From Deltaproteobacteria bacterium (lineage in GTDB: Bacteria > Desulfobacterota > Dissulfuribacteria > Dissulfuribacterales > UBA3076), in contig JAUXDR010000010.1 in assembly GCA_030618205.1 (NCBI GenBank), positions 1-11,426 on the forward strand: a stretch of DNA of 11,426 nucleotides. The letters run 5' to 3'. Shown piece by piece: positions 1-7,641 of this stretch. The notes beneath the pieces are model-generated. The model did no database searches, was not told the origin of the DNA, and was given only the letters and a program-made list of their open reading frames with translations. Both the position numbers and the translations under genes were made by a program. Every line of letters starts with the position of its first letter. Within the stretch, counting starts at the first letter, position 1.

Positions 1-102
1 ACTGCCAAAATACAAGATCAACAAAGTGTAAACTACTTTTGATTTGTCGTGAAGGATGCCCAGATTGTCATCAAAGTCTAATATTAACTTAAGGTAATAA
101 TT
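1..102 (+). other. Leader region upstream of mreB
   Basis: AT-rich sequence before the rod-shape operon with no convincing coding frame. A short Shine-Dalgarno-like AAGG at 91-94 sits 8 bases before the mreB ATG. TTGTCA at 65-70 resembles a -35 box, but no -10 box lies at a normal distance, so I do not call a promoter. The operon promoter may lie upstream of the window. Confidence 0.4.
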
Positions 103-1134
103 ATGTTTTTAGGTTCTATTTTGGGGCGGTTCTCAAGCGATCTGGCCATTGATTTGGGAACTGCAAATACACTGGTATATGCGAAGGGCAAGGGCATAGT
201 CCTGCGTGAACCATCTGTGGTCGCAGTGCGCAAGGATGCCAAGGCAAACAGAGTCTTGGCCGTGGGCAGAGACGCCAAAAATATGCTAGGGAGGACACCT
301 GGAAATATTGTGGCTATCCGACCCATGAAGGATGGCGTAATTGCTGATTTTGAAGTTACAGAGGCCATGCTGCGTTATTTTATACGGAAAATACACGATC
401 GGCGGACTCTGATTCGGCCTCGAATCAACATAAGTGTGCCGTCCGGTATCACGCAGGTTGAGAAGCGAGCTGTCCGGGAATCCGCCGAGTCTGCAGGCGC
501 AAGAGAAGTTTACCTGATTGAAGAGCCTATGGCAGCCGCTATTGGTGCGGGGTTGCCGATTACTGAGCCGATTGCAAATATGATAGTGGATATGGGTGGA
601 GGTACTACCGAAGTGGCTGTCATTTCTTTGGCCGGGATCGTCTACAGTAAGTCTGTTCGTGTAGCAGGTGATAAGATGGACAGTGCTATTTTACAGTATA
701 TTAAGAGGAAATTTAATCTGCTGATTGGTGAGCATTCGGCAGAAAAAATCAAGATAGAACTGGGCGATGTTATACCTGAAGAACCTTATCCGGAGATGGA
801 GATAAAGGGTAGAGATCTGGTATCAGGGGTGCCCAAGACCATAACGATTAATTCGTCAGAAGTACGTTCAGCTATAACAGAACAGATAGACACAATAGTC
901 GATACGGTAAAAAGCGTACTTGAGCAGACCCCTCCGGAATTGGCTGCTGACATTGTCGACAAAGGAATTGTTCTAACAGGAGGTGTGGCCTTGCTGAAGA
1001 ATTTGGATAAGCTCTTGAGAGAGGAAACAAATCTTCCTATAATTATTGCTGATGATCCTTTATCTTCCGTGGTTTTAGGTGCTGGCATGTCTCTGGACAA
1101 TCTTGATATCTTGAAAGAAGTTATGATCTATTAA
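103..1134 (+). CDS. mreB: Rod shape-determining protein MreB
   Basis: Actin-like ATPase that forms membrane-bound filaments under the inner membrane and steers the elongasome during side-wall growth. The 343-residue length is typical. The actin-fold nucleotide motifs are visible: phosphate-1 DLGTANT at residues 17-23, phosphate-2 VDMGGGTTE from about residue 162, and the adenosine motif TGGVALLKN around residues 292-300. The N-terminal MFLGSILGRF segment is short and hydrophobic, as expected for the membrane-contact end of Gram-negative MreB. The ATG is preceded by a weak AAGG ribosome site. It is the first gene of mreBCD-mrdA-rodA, with mreC 36 bases downstream. Identity is very secure; only the regulation is unclear. 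Confidence 0.98.
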   Translation: MFLGSILGRFSSDLAIDLGTANTLVYAKGKGIVLREPSVVAVRKDAKANRVLAVGRDAKNMLGRTPGNIVAIRPMKDGVIADFEVTEAMLRYFIRKIHDRRTLIRPRINISVPSGITQVEKRAVRESAESAGAREVYLIEEPMAAAIGAGLPITEPIANMIVDMGGGTTEVAVISLAGIVYSKSVRVAGDKMDSAILQYIKRKFNLLIGEHSAEKIKIELGDVIPEEPYPEMEIKGRDLVSGVPKTITINSSEVRSAITEQIDTIVDTVKSVLEQTPPELAADIVDKGIVLTGGVALLKNLDKLLREETNLPIIIADDPLSSVVLGAGMSLDNLDILKEVMIY

Positions 1135-1170
1135 TTCAGCCGGTTATATTTTTTCTGTTGCATATCGATT

Positions 1171-2025
1171 GTGCCATTTCGCACTGGAAATCCCAAAAAA
1201 CGCATGACGGTATATTTAGTCCTGGCCGTTGTGGTTTTTTTGATCTTTGTAGTGGTGGGCCTGCGCCTTGGTTCACCGGCCGCTGTATCTCCAGTCAAAT
1301 ACTTTTTTGTGGACTTAACGGGCTATTTGCAAAAAGGCCTTTCCGGACCCTTGATATGGGGGGGAAAATTGTGGCGATCATACTTGGCCCTTCAGGACGT
1401 TGAGTTAGAAAACAAGGCCCTTCGTCAAGAGGTGGTCCAACTTCAAAAAGAAATTGGCCGGTACCGTGAGGCCCTTATCGCCAATGCCCGTTTTAAGAGG
1501 TTATTGGGAATAAAAGAGGAAGTCGGCGCCACGGTAATAACGGCCAATGTGGTCGGAGTGGATTTGGCCCCATGGTTGGCCACAATTACTGTGGACCAGG
1601 GTCGCAAAGACGGGATAAAGCCGGGGATGGTAGTCATGTCCGGAGCTGGTGTTGTAGGACAGACAATGGAAACTTCCCTTCATTTCAGCAAGGTTTTATT
1701 GTTGTCTGACTATAACAGCGCGGTAGCTGCACTTATACAGCGCAATCGAGCCAGGGGTATTATAAAAGGCGCGGGGAAGGGACGATGTTACCTGGCCTAT
1801 GTGGAAAAAGTGGTGGATGTTGAGGCTGGGGATAGAATTATTACATCCGGCACTGACCGGATTTTTCCAAAGGGACTTCTGATAGGAAAGGTCTCTTCTG
1901 TAACTGAAGGTTCTATTTCTGATCTTTTCCAGGAGATCATTGTGACGCCGGCTGTTGATCTCAAAAGAGTAGAAGAAGTGGTAGTTCTTGTTACAAATCA
2001 GCCCTTCGTGGAGTCACGCCATTGA
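1171..2025 (+). CDS. mreC: Cell shape-determining protein MreC
   Basis: Bitopic inner-membrane protein with a periplasmic domain that links MreB/MreD to PBP2 and activates the RodA-PBP2 synthase. The 284 residues show a short basic N-terminus (NPKKR), one membrane segment at about residues 13-33, and a charged coiled coil at about 72-105 (ELENKALRQEVVQLQKE). The periplasmic beta-barrel domain follows, with the typical NVVGVDLAPW and KPGMVVMSGAGVVGQ stretches. The likely start is GTG at 1171. An in-frame ATG at 1204 would leave the membrane segment almost at the N-terminus and lose the basic residues before it. No clear Shine-Dalgarno sequence is seen for either start. The stop TGA overlaps the mreD start. 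Confidence 0.96.
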   Translation: MPFRTGNPKKRMTVYLVLAVVVFLIFVVVGLRLGSPAAVSPVKYFFVDLTGYLQKGLSGPLIWGGKLWRSYLALQDVELENKALRQEVVQLQKEIGRYREALIANARFKRLLGIKEEVGATVITANVVGVDLAPWLATITVDQGRKDGIKPGMVVMSGAGVVGQTMETSLHFSKVLLLSDYNSAVAALIQRNRARGIIKGAGKGRCYLAYVEKVVDVEAGDRIITSGTDRIFPKGLLIGKVSSVTEGSISDLFQEIIVTPAVDLKRVEEVVVLVTNQPFVESRH

Positions 2026-2528
2026 AAAAAGCGTTGGTCGTTATTTTTTTGGGGTACGTTCTACTTTTAATTGAAACGGCCCTGGGCTTCCCGTTTCAGT
2101 TCGGACAAATCCGACCGGACGGTTTGGTGCCGCTTGTAGCCTGGTACGGGCTTCAACACTCTTTACCCGGTGGCATCCTCGCTGTATTGGGGTTAGGTAT
2201 CCTCAGTGAGCAGATGTCAGCCATGCCGGCAGGTCTTTATGCTCTGGCATATGCTGGTGAATATTTGATGATCCGGTATATCTTAAACCATATAGTGTGT
2301 GCTGCGACATGGCAACAGATGATGCTGGTTTCGTTTTTGAGTATTGAGGTCGTGGCGGTCCTTTTGATCGGCAGTGGTGCTGCCGAACTCTTGTGGCCTT
2401 GGGGATTTGCCCAGGCCCTGCTCAACGGTGTTCTTGCCCCTTTCTGGTTTTTTGTCTTTGATAAAGCAAATTCGGTTATTTTCAGTGAGGATAAGTGGCT
2501 TGGAGTGAAAGAACACAGTGAAGTTTAA
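2022..2528 (+). CDS. mreD: Rod shape-determining protein MreD
   Basis: Small integral inner-membrane protein of the elongasome, the usual partner of MreC. The 168 residues are almost wholly hydrophobic, with roughly five or six predicted membrane helices (first at about residues 4-22). The stretch FGQIRPDGLVPLVAWYGLQHSLPGGILAVLGLGIL is typical of the family: polar residues after helix 1, then a Gly-rich second helix. The start is TTG at 2022, overlapping the mreC stop in the four bases TTGA, so translation is probably coupled to mreC. The 3' end overlaps mrdA by 11 bases. Assignment rests on hydropathy, size and operon position, because MreD sequences are poorly conserved. Confidence 0.92.
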   Translation: MKKALVVIFLGYVLLLIETALGFPFQFGQIRPDGLVPLVAWYGLQHSLPGGILAVLGLGILSEQMSAMPAGLYALAYAGEYLMIRYILNHIVCAATWQQMMLVSFLSIEVVAVLLIGSGAAELLWPWGFAQALLNGVLAPFWFFVFDKANSVIFSEDKWLGVKEHSEV

Positions 2529-4425
2529 GGTCAAGACAATTTGGCGTGTCAAGCGCTTTGACCAGCTGGATCAGGAGGCAAACAAACGGAGGTGTGATGT
2601 TGCCATTCTGATTATGTTTCTGTGCGTGGTTACATTTTGTGCCCGCCTATGGCATTTACAGGTTGTGCAGGGAGAGCATTTCAGGGAACAATCCGAGCGG
2701 AATCGAATAAGATCTGTGCGTCTTCAGCCACCCCGGGGAAAAATTCTTGATAGGACAGGCCGTCTCTTGGCTGGAGTAAAGCCTTGCTTTAATGTATGTC
2801 TTGTCAGGGAGGATGTACGGGACATGGAAGCTCTTCTGGCCAAACTTTCTCCCTTACTGGGGGAGACGGAGGCTGAGATTCGGACCCGTCTCGGTTCAGA
2901 GCATAAAGGACCAAAATACGTACCCATAGTAATTAAGAGGGGGGCTGAATGGGAGACCCTTTCCAGGATTGAGTCCCGGCTCTTTAGCTTGCCGGGCGTG
3001 TTTATTGAGGTGACTCCCGCCAGGAAATATCCCTATGGTAGTATTGCCCCCCATTTGCTCGGTTATCTCGGAGAAATCAGCCGGGAAGATATTGTAAAAA
3101 AACGTTATAAAGGCGCGCGTTCGGGTGATCTGATAGGGAAATGCGGGATTGAGGAAAGGTTTGAAAATGATCTGGCAGGGATAAAGGGCCAACGCAGGTT
3201 AGAAGTGGATGCCGGGGGACGCTTGGTAAGAGTGATAGACGAGAAACCACCTGTTCCCGGGAAAAATTTGTATCTTTCTGTTGATTTGGATCTTCAGCAG
3301 GCCTCGGAAGAGGCCATGAAGGGATATGTCGGGGCCCTTGTTGCCCTGGACCCTCAGACCGGGCGGATACTTGCCTTAGTGAGCAGTCCTGCTTTCGATC
3401 CGGATGTATTTGCCACGGGCATTAATAATGAGGAATGGAAGGCATTGAATGATCCTGTTTCAAGGCCTTTGCAAAACAAGGCCCTTCAGGGCAGATATGC
3501 TCCTGCTTCGACTTTCAAGATTGTGATGGCTGCAGCGGCTTTACAAGAGGGGATAATTACAAAAAATACGTCGTTCAAATGTACGAGCCAATTCCGTTTA
3601 GGCAGAAGCGTCTTTAGGTGTTGGGATTGGCGTGGACATGGGCAGACCAATTTGTATAAGGCCCTGGTTGAGTCCTGCGATATCTATTTCTATCAGGTCG
3701 GTCTTAAGCTTGGGATTGAGAAAATAGAAAAGTACGCCAAGGCCTTTGGGCTGGGATCAAAGACAGGGATCGATCTTCCCAATGAGAGCAGAGGATTTAT
3801 TGCTACGCCGGACTGGAAGCTCGGAAGATATCATGAGCCGTGGCAGGAAGGAGAGACCCTCATCACAGCCATAGGCCAGGGTTTTACTCTTGCAACTCCT
3901 CTGCAGATGGCCTGTCTGATAGCTGCCGTAGCCAATGGCGGCACCTTATATAGCCCGGTTTACCTGGAGAAGATGACAGGACCGGATGGCCACATCGTCG
4001 CATCTTTTGAGAGTGATCCAAAGGATAAATTGCCGATTTCTGAAACAAATCTAAGGATAATCAGGAGGGCCTTGGTGGGAGCAGTAAATGATAAAAAGGC
4101 TACAGGCAAACAATGCAAATTGCCTGATGTCCATGTGGCGGGCAAGACCGGTACCGCGCAGGTGATAGGACAGGCTAAACGCCGGCAGGATAAAAATTTG
4201 GTTTGGAAACACAGAGATCACGCCTGGTTTGTGGCCTACGCTCCGGCAGAGAGGCCTGAGCTGGCGGTAGCAGTATTGTGCGAGCATGCCGGACATGGCG
4301 GCTCTGTTGCAGCACCTATTGCCCGTAAGGTTTTCGAGACGTGGTTTCAAATTCAATCTCCTCTGCCTGTATTAGGGCCCCACAAGACTGCTTTCAATGT
4401 AAACAATATAGATGACCATGTTTGA
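2518..4425 (+). CDS. mrdA: Penicillin-binding protein 2, elongasome transpeptidase
   Basis: Class B PBP that cross-links peptidoglycan strands made by RodA during side-wall elongation. The 635 residues contain a cytoplasmic N-terminus, one membrane anchor at about residues 27-46, and the N-terminal pedestal domain with the RLQPPRGKILDRTGRLLA signature. The transpeptidase domain carries all three active-site motifs: S331-T-F-K334 (acylated serine), S386-C-D388 (the PBP2 form of SxN) and K543-T-G545. The start is GTG at 2518, inside the end of mreD, with GGAG at 2502-2505 as a rather distant ribosome site. The end overlaps rodA by 14 bases. Nothing suggests inactivation. Confidence 0.97.
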   Translation: MKFKVKTIWRVKRFDQLDQEANKRRCDVAILIMFLCVVTFCARLWHLQVVQGEHFREQSERNRIRSVRLQPPRGKILDRTGRLLAGVKPCFNVCLVREDVRDMEALLAKLSPLLGETEAEIRTRLGSEHKGPKYVPIVIKRGAEWETLSRIESRLFSLPGVFIEVTPARKYPYGSIAPHLLGYLGEISREDIVKKRYKGARSGDLIGKCGIEERFENDLAGIKGQRRLEVDAGGRLVRVIDEKPPVPGKNLYLSVDLDLQQASEEAMKGYVGALVALDPQTGRILALVSSPAFDPDVFATGINNEEWKALNDPVSRPLQNKALQGRYAPASTFKIVMAAAALQEGIITKNTSFKCTSQFRLGRSVFRCWDWRGHGQTNLYKALVESCDIYFYQVGLKLGIEKIEKYAKAFGLGSKTGIDLPNESRGFIATPDWKLGRYHEPWQEGETLITAIGQGFTLATPLQMACLIAAVANGGTLYSPVYLEKMTGPDGHIVASFESDPKDKLPISETNLRIIRRALVGAVNDKKATGKQCKLPDVHVAGKTGTAQVIGQAKRRQDKNLVWKHRDHAWFVAYAPAERPELAVAVLCEHAGHGGSVAAPIARKVFETWFQIQSPLPVLGPHKTAFNVNNIDDHV

Positions 4426-5527
4426 TAGGCGATCTCTGGAACATTTTGACTGGTGGCTCTTTCTAGCTGTTCTGCTGCTCATGGCTATAGGTTTTGTCAA
4501 CTTGAACAGCGGCAGTGCAGCTACTGACTATCCCTTTCAATGGAAACAACTTCAGTGGTACATAGCAGGCACCGTTTTGATGTTGAGTCTGGTAGTCTTT
4601 TTTGATTATCGTCTTCTTATGGTCTATTCTGTACACATTTACTTGATTATGGTTTTTATGCTTATACTGGTAGTTTTTATAGGTAAGACTGTAGGTGGAT
4701 CACAGCGCTGGCTCTCTTTGGGGTTTATGAATATTCAGCCCTCCGAACTGGCCAAGCTCGCCACGGTTATTATTCTGAGTAGTTATTTTTATCATGACGA
4801 CAGACCACAGTATGGTCTAATAGATTTATGGCGGCCTGTCCTTTTGATGCTTGTTCCAATTTTTCTGATTTATCACCAGCCGGATTTAGGGACAGCGCTG
4901 TTTCTGGTGCTGATTTTTGCTTCTTTAGTGTATATGGCTCGTCTCCATTGGACATCCTTTCTGCTGCTGTTGGGCTCAGCAATTGCCGCTTTTCCTGTTG
5001 TATGGGAGTTCCTTAAGCCCTATCAAAGGAACAGAATTATAAATTTTTTTTCCCCGGAGAGGGATCCACTCGGTGCAGGATATCACATATCACAATCGAA
5101 AATTGCCATTGGTTCAGGACAGATCCTGGGCAAAGGTTACATGAAAGGGAGCCAGGCCCACCTCAACTTTCTGCCGGAGGTCCACACTGATTTTGCCTTT
5201 TCTGTCTGGGCTGAGGAATGGGGTTGGGTGGGAGCTGTAATTCTACTGGGGATATTTTTCCTTATGCTATACCGCGGATTTTTGATAGCATCACAATCCA
5301 GGGAACGTTTCGGGGCCTTTTTGGCCTTTGGGATAACAGCCATGCTTTTCTGGCAGGTAGTGATAAACATAGGCATGGTCATGGGACTTATGCCTGTGGT
5401 AGGTATTCCTTTGCCACTTGTCAGCTATGGCGGCTCCTCGGTGTTTACTACGCTTATAGGTGTAGGGCTGTTGCTCAATATAAGATCAAGGCGCTTCATG
5501 TTTCAGAAAGGGACAAGGACCCGGTAA
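4412..5527 (+). CDS. rodA: SEDS peptidoglycan glycosyltransferase RodA
   Basis: Polytopic inner-membrane enzyme of the SEDS family that polymerises lipid II into glycan strands and works as a pair with PBP2. The 371 residues contain about ten hydrophobic helices and the family motifs GGSQRWLSLG, QPSELAKLA (Glu112), HQPDLGTAL and LPEVHTDFAFSVWAEEWG. In the last motif, Asp260 corresponds to the essential catalytic Asp of SEDS enzymes. The C-terminal VGIPLPLVSYGGSS segment is also diagnostic. Two ATG codons (4412 and 4418) lie inside the end of mrdA, and either could be the start. No ribosome site is evident, which agrees with coupled translation. FtsW is the main alternative, but the mrdA neighbour favours RodA. 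Confidence 0.97.
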   Translation: MTMFDRRSLEHFDWWLFLAVLLLMAIGFVNLNSGSAATDYPFQWKQLQWYIAGTVLMLSLVVFFDYRLLMVYSVHIYLIMVFMLILVVFIGKTVGGSQRWLSLGFMNIQPSELAKLATVIILSSYFYHDDRPQYGLIDLWRPVLLMLVPIFLIYHQPDLGTALFLVLIFASLVYMARLHWTSFLLLLGSAIAAFPVVWEFLKPYQRNRIINFFSPERDPLGAGYHISQSKIAIGSGQILGKGYMKGSQAHLNFLPEVHTDFAFSVWAEEWGWVGAVILLGIFFLMLYRGFLIASQSRERFGAFLAFGITAMLFWQVVINIGMVMGLMPVVGIPLPLVSYGGSSVFTTLIGVGLLLNIRSRRFMFQKGTRTR

Positions 5528-5533
5528 GGGATT

Positions 5534-6139
5534 TCAATCAGATCTGTATTTCTGCCATTGTTTCAGGACGTTTCGCACATACCTCCTGGTCTCAGGGTAA
5601 GGCGGGATTCCTTTGTATCTTTCGACTTTCCCCGGCCCTGCGTTATAAGCTGCCAGAGCCAGGACCAAATTGCCTCTGAATCGTTCAATCAACTGCCTTA
5701 GGTACTTGGTGCCGCCCCGGATGTTTGCCTTGGGATCAAAGGGATTTGACACTGCCAGACTTGAGGATGTCCCAGGCATCAACTGCATGAGCCCAATGGC
5801 ACCCTTTGAGGAACGGGCATCTGGAATCCCTCCTGACTCGATTTGTATTATTGCCCTGATCAAGTCAGGATCCAGACCATAGCGTGTGGCTGTCTCGGAT
5901 ATAATTTCCTCAAATTCCGAGTAATTCCTTGGAACATGTGGGGAGATGTGCCTGGATCGGCTTGCCAAACCATAACGCGGATCAGCGGGCACGTTACTGA
6001 AGTGCCATGCACCGCGCTCATCCACGAAGGAATATATACTGCCTGCACTACTCACTCCTGTGTTGCAGAGAACAAGGAATGCACAAGTCACAAACAGTTG
6101 AATCCCTGAGACTGACCATCTAAGATGTATTGTCTGCAT
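5534..6139 (-). CDS. Secreted lytic transglycosylase, SLT domain
   Basis: Predicted periplasmic enzyme that cleaves the MurNAc-GlcNAc bond of peptidoglycan and leaves 1,6-anhydro-MurNAc ends. The 201 residues show a signal peptide (about 1-32, possible cleavage after SSA) and a short DUF4124-like segment at about 34-56 (SIYSFVDERGAWHFSNVP). The SLT lysozyme-like domain runs from about 75 to 198. Its motifs are IIQIESGG with catalytic Glu101, GAIGLMQLMPGT at about 113-124 and ALAAYNAGPGKV at 161-172. Cys25 follows LVL, a poor lipobox, so a lipoprotein is less likely. The ATG at 6139 is 6 bases after talC with no strong ribosome site, suggesting coupling. The gene ends 6 bases from the end of rodA. 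Confidence 0.94.
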   Translation of the reverse strand: MQTIHLRWSVSGIQLFVTCAFLVLCNTGVSSAGSIYSFVDERGAWHFSNVPADPRYGLASRSRHISPHVPRNYSEFEEIISETATRYGLDPDLIRAIIQIESGGIPDARSSKGAIGLMQLMPGTSSSLAVSNPFDPKANIRGGTKYLRQLIERFRGNLVLALAAYNAGPGKVERYKGIPPYPETRRYVRNVLKQWQKYRSD

Positions 6140-6145
6140 TAAACA

Positions 6146-6790
6146 TTATTTCGGCATCTTTTCCCAATCAGCTAAAAATTTTTTAAGGCCTATGTCGGTC
6201 AATGGGTGATGGGCTAGCTGTGCTATTACTTTGTAGGGAATAGTTGCTATGTCGGCACCAATTTTTGCAGCCTCCAATACATGTATGGGATGTCTAATGC
6301 TTGCTACTATGATTTCTGTGTCAAAGGCATAATTGTCGAAAATCTGAATTATGTCTTCTACCAGGTTCATGCCTTCATGGGAGATATCATCAAGCCTTCC
6401 AATAAAAGGGCTGACATAGCTTGCTCCGGCCTTTGCTGTCAGTAACGCCTGAAGCGGAGAGAATACTAGGGTTACGTTGGTCTTTATACCCTCACCCGCC
6501 AGTTTTTTCGTGGCTCTTAAACCATCGGTGGTCATTGGAATTTTGACAACGACATTAGAAGCGATTTCAGCCAGTTTTCCGGCTTCCTTCACCATGCCGT
6601 CAACGTCTGTGCTAATCACCTCAGCACTCACAGGGCCATCAACAATACCGCATATTTCTCTGATCCTGTCTTCAAAGGCGCAATTCTCTTTGGCTATAAG
6701 AGAAGGGTTTGTGGTTACTCCATCTGCTAGTCCCAGATCTGCTGCTTTGCGAATTTCGTCCAAGTTGGCAGTATCAATAAAGAATTTCAT
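6146..6790 (-). CDS. talC: Transaldolase, TalC/FSA small subfamily
   Basis: Class I aldolase-fold enzyme of about 214 residues, probably transferring dihydroxyacetone units between sugar phosphates in the non-oxidative pentose phosphate pathway, in the cytoplasm. Family marks are [13 protein letters not shown] at the N-terminus, GVTTNPSL at 24-31, and Schiff-base Lys83 in VVVKIPMT. Two residues separate transaldolase from fructose-6-phosphate aldolase. At the site equivalent to E. coli FSA Gln59 this protein has Glu57, and at the Tyr131 site it has Phe129 (SPFIGR). Both are the transaldolase state, so I prefer transaldolase. AAGGAGTT at 6798-6805 is a good ribosome site. It is the first gene of a probable operon with the lytic transglycosylase. 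Confidence 0.94.
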   Translation of the reverse strand: MKFFIDTANLDEIRKAADLGLADGVTTNPSLIAKENCAFEDRIREICGIVDGPVSAEVISTDVDGMVKEAGKLAEIASNVVVKIPMTTDGLRATKKLAGEGIKTNVTLVFSPLQALLTAKAGASYVSPFIGRLDDISHEGMNLVEDIIQIFDNYAFDTEIIVASIRHPIHVLEAAKIGADIATIPYKVIAQLAHHPLTDIGLKKFLADWEKMPK

Positions 6791-6797
6791 TTTTTAT

Positions 6798-6849
6798 AAC
6801 TCCTTTTCGTCCCTTTTTTTTATAATAACGACCTGCTTGCAAAACTCAA
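6798..6849 (-). promoter_or_regulatory. Candidate promoter and RBS for talC
   Basis: Read on the minus strand, TTGAGT (6844-6849) and TATTAT (6822-6827) are separated by 16 bases, a plausible sigma-70-type promoter. A start near 6815 would give a leader of about 25 bases containing AAGGAGTT (6798-6805), 7 bases before the ATG. Consensus match is 4/6 and 5/6; there is no experimental support. Confidence 0.45.
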
Positions 6850-6884
6850 GATTTTGTTCGATGGTGAAGCAGGGGGATTGATGA

Positions 6885-6912
6885 TTGAAAATTGAAAGAA
6901 TAGAGTTATTTT
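6885..6912 (+). promoter_or_regulatory. Candidate promoter for the ferredoxin gene
   Basis: TTGAAA (6885-6890) and TATTTT (6907-6912), 16 bases apart, fit a weak sigma-70 promoter and point to the ferredoxin gene. The sequence around it is AT-rich, so a chance match is quite possible. The site lies in the divergent interval shared with talC. Confidence 0.3.
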
Positions 6913-6947
6913 GAAACATTCGTCAATTCATAAAAGGAGGTTTACAC

Positions 6948-7310
6948 ATGCCTTGGGTAAGACAAGAGGACTGTACTGGTTGCGGTGATTGTATTGAGGA
7001 ATGCCCTGTTGACGCTATCTCAATGATAGACGAAAAGGCGGATATTGATATGGAGGAGTGTATACGCTGTGCCATATGTCATGATATCTGTCCGGAAGAG
7101 GCCATAAGGCATGATAGTGAAATAGTGCTGGTTGAGATAGAAGCAAACGTAATAAGAACTAAAAAGTCTATGAAGGCATGCGCGAGCCATTTCGGTAATC
7201 CCGAAGAAGCTCAAAAGTGTCTCAAGAGATGGATAAAACATTATAATAGAGAAAAGACAATCGCTGAAAAAACCATGGCAGAGATTCAATCACTTCAAGA
7301 AATATCTTAG
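6948..7310 (+). CDS. 2[4Fe-4S] ferredoxin-like protein
   Basis: Small electron carrier, probably cytoplasmic. The first 50 residues hold two [4Fe-4S] motifs. The first uses Cys9, Cys12, Cys15 and Cys19 (CTGCGDCIEECP), the second Cys38, Cys41, Cys44 and Cys48 (CIRCAICHDICP), both followed by the usual P-x-x-A-I turn. The remaining 70 residues are charged and probably helical, with two further cysteines (78 and 91), longer than in a minimal clostridial ferredoxin of about 55 residues. A strong ribosome site AAGGAGG (6934-6940) lies 7 bases before the ATG. No partner oxidoreductase is adjacent, so the redox partner is unknown. Confidence 0.93.
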   Translation: MPWVRQEDCTGCGDCIEECPVDAISMIDEKADIDMEECIRCAICHDICPEEAIRHDSEIVLVEIEANVIRTKKSMKACASHFGNPEEAQKCLKRWIKHYNREKTIAEKTMAEIQSLQEIS

Positions 7311-7335
7311 GAAACTGAACCGTGCGATTCCGGCC

Positions 7336-7584
7336 TTAATGGAATTCTCTGTTTTCGATGGATAAGCTTTTGTAATTTATTGGGTCCTTAACATAACTTT
7401 CAAAGTCTTTTTCATAAAGAAACTGGGAAATCATTTCATCGACCTTACCTGCGGTATCAACGCGATAAACCCCACTTTGGTTCGGCCCAACGCTTTTTTT
7501 TGCACTTTCAACAATGGTCTTAAGGGACTCAGGGGTTATTTTTACGTTAACTCGAACAGTAATAGTGTTTTTCAATTCAGCCAT
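7336..7584 (-). CDS. Unrecognised small protein, 82 residues
   Basis: I do not recognise this family. It reads as a real gene: AGGAGAGG (7593-7600) lies 8 bases before the ATG, and the composition is that of a soluble alpha/beta protein. Residues 6-16 (NTITVRVNVKI) look like a beta strand. Residues 17-31 look like a helix (PESLKTIVESAKKSV), and residues 47-65 like another (VDEMISQFLYEKDFESYV). There is no signal peptide, membrane segment or cysteine. It converges on the ferredoxin gene with 25 bases between stops and no obvious terminator. A small regulatory or adaptor protein is possible, but function is unknown. Confidence 0.75.
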   Translation of the reverse strand: MAELKNTITVRVNVKITPESLKTIVESAKKSVGPNQSGVYRVDTAGKVDEMISQFLYEKDFESYVKDPINYKSLSIENREFH

Positions 7585-7614
7585 ATGATCTACCTCTCCT
7601 TTTTGAAAATGACG

Positions 7615-7641
7615 ACTATACCAATCTTTCTATGATGTCAA
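7615..7641 (-). promoter_or_regulatory. Candidate promoter for the 82-residue gene
   Basis: On the minus strand TTGACA (7636-7641, full consensus) is followed by TATAGT (7615-7620, 5/6) with a 15-base spacer, shorter than ideal. Initiation near 7608 would give a leader of about 24 bases including the ribosome site. It lies within the end of the relict reading frame described next, so one of the two readings may be accidental. Confidence 0.4.

Noticed and set aside
5218..5679. Plus-strand open frame of 153 codons spanning the rodA/SLT junction
   Set aside because: It overlaps the end of rodA in another frame and runs antisense through the SLT gene, both of which are certain. It has no start signal.
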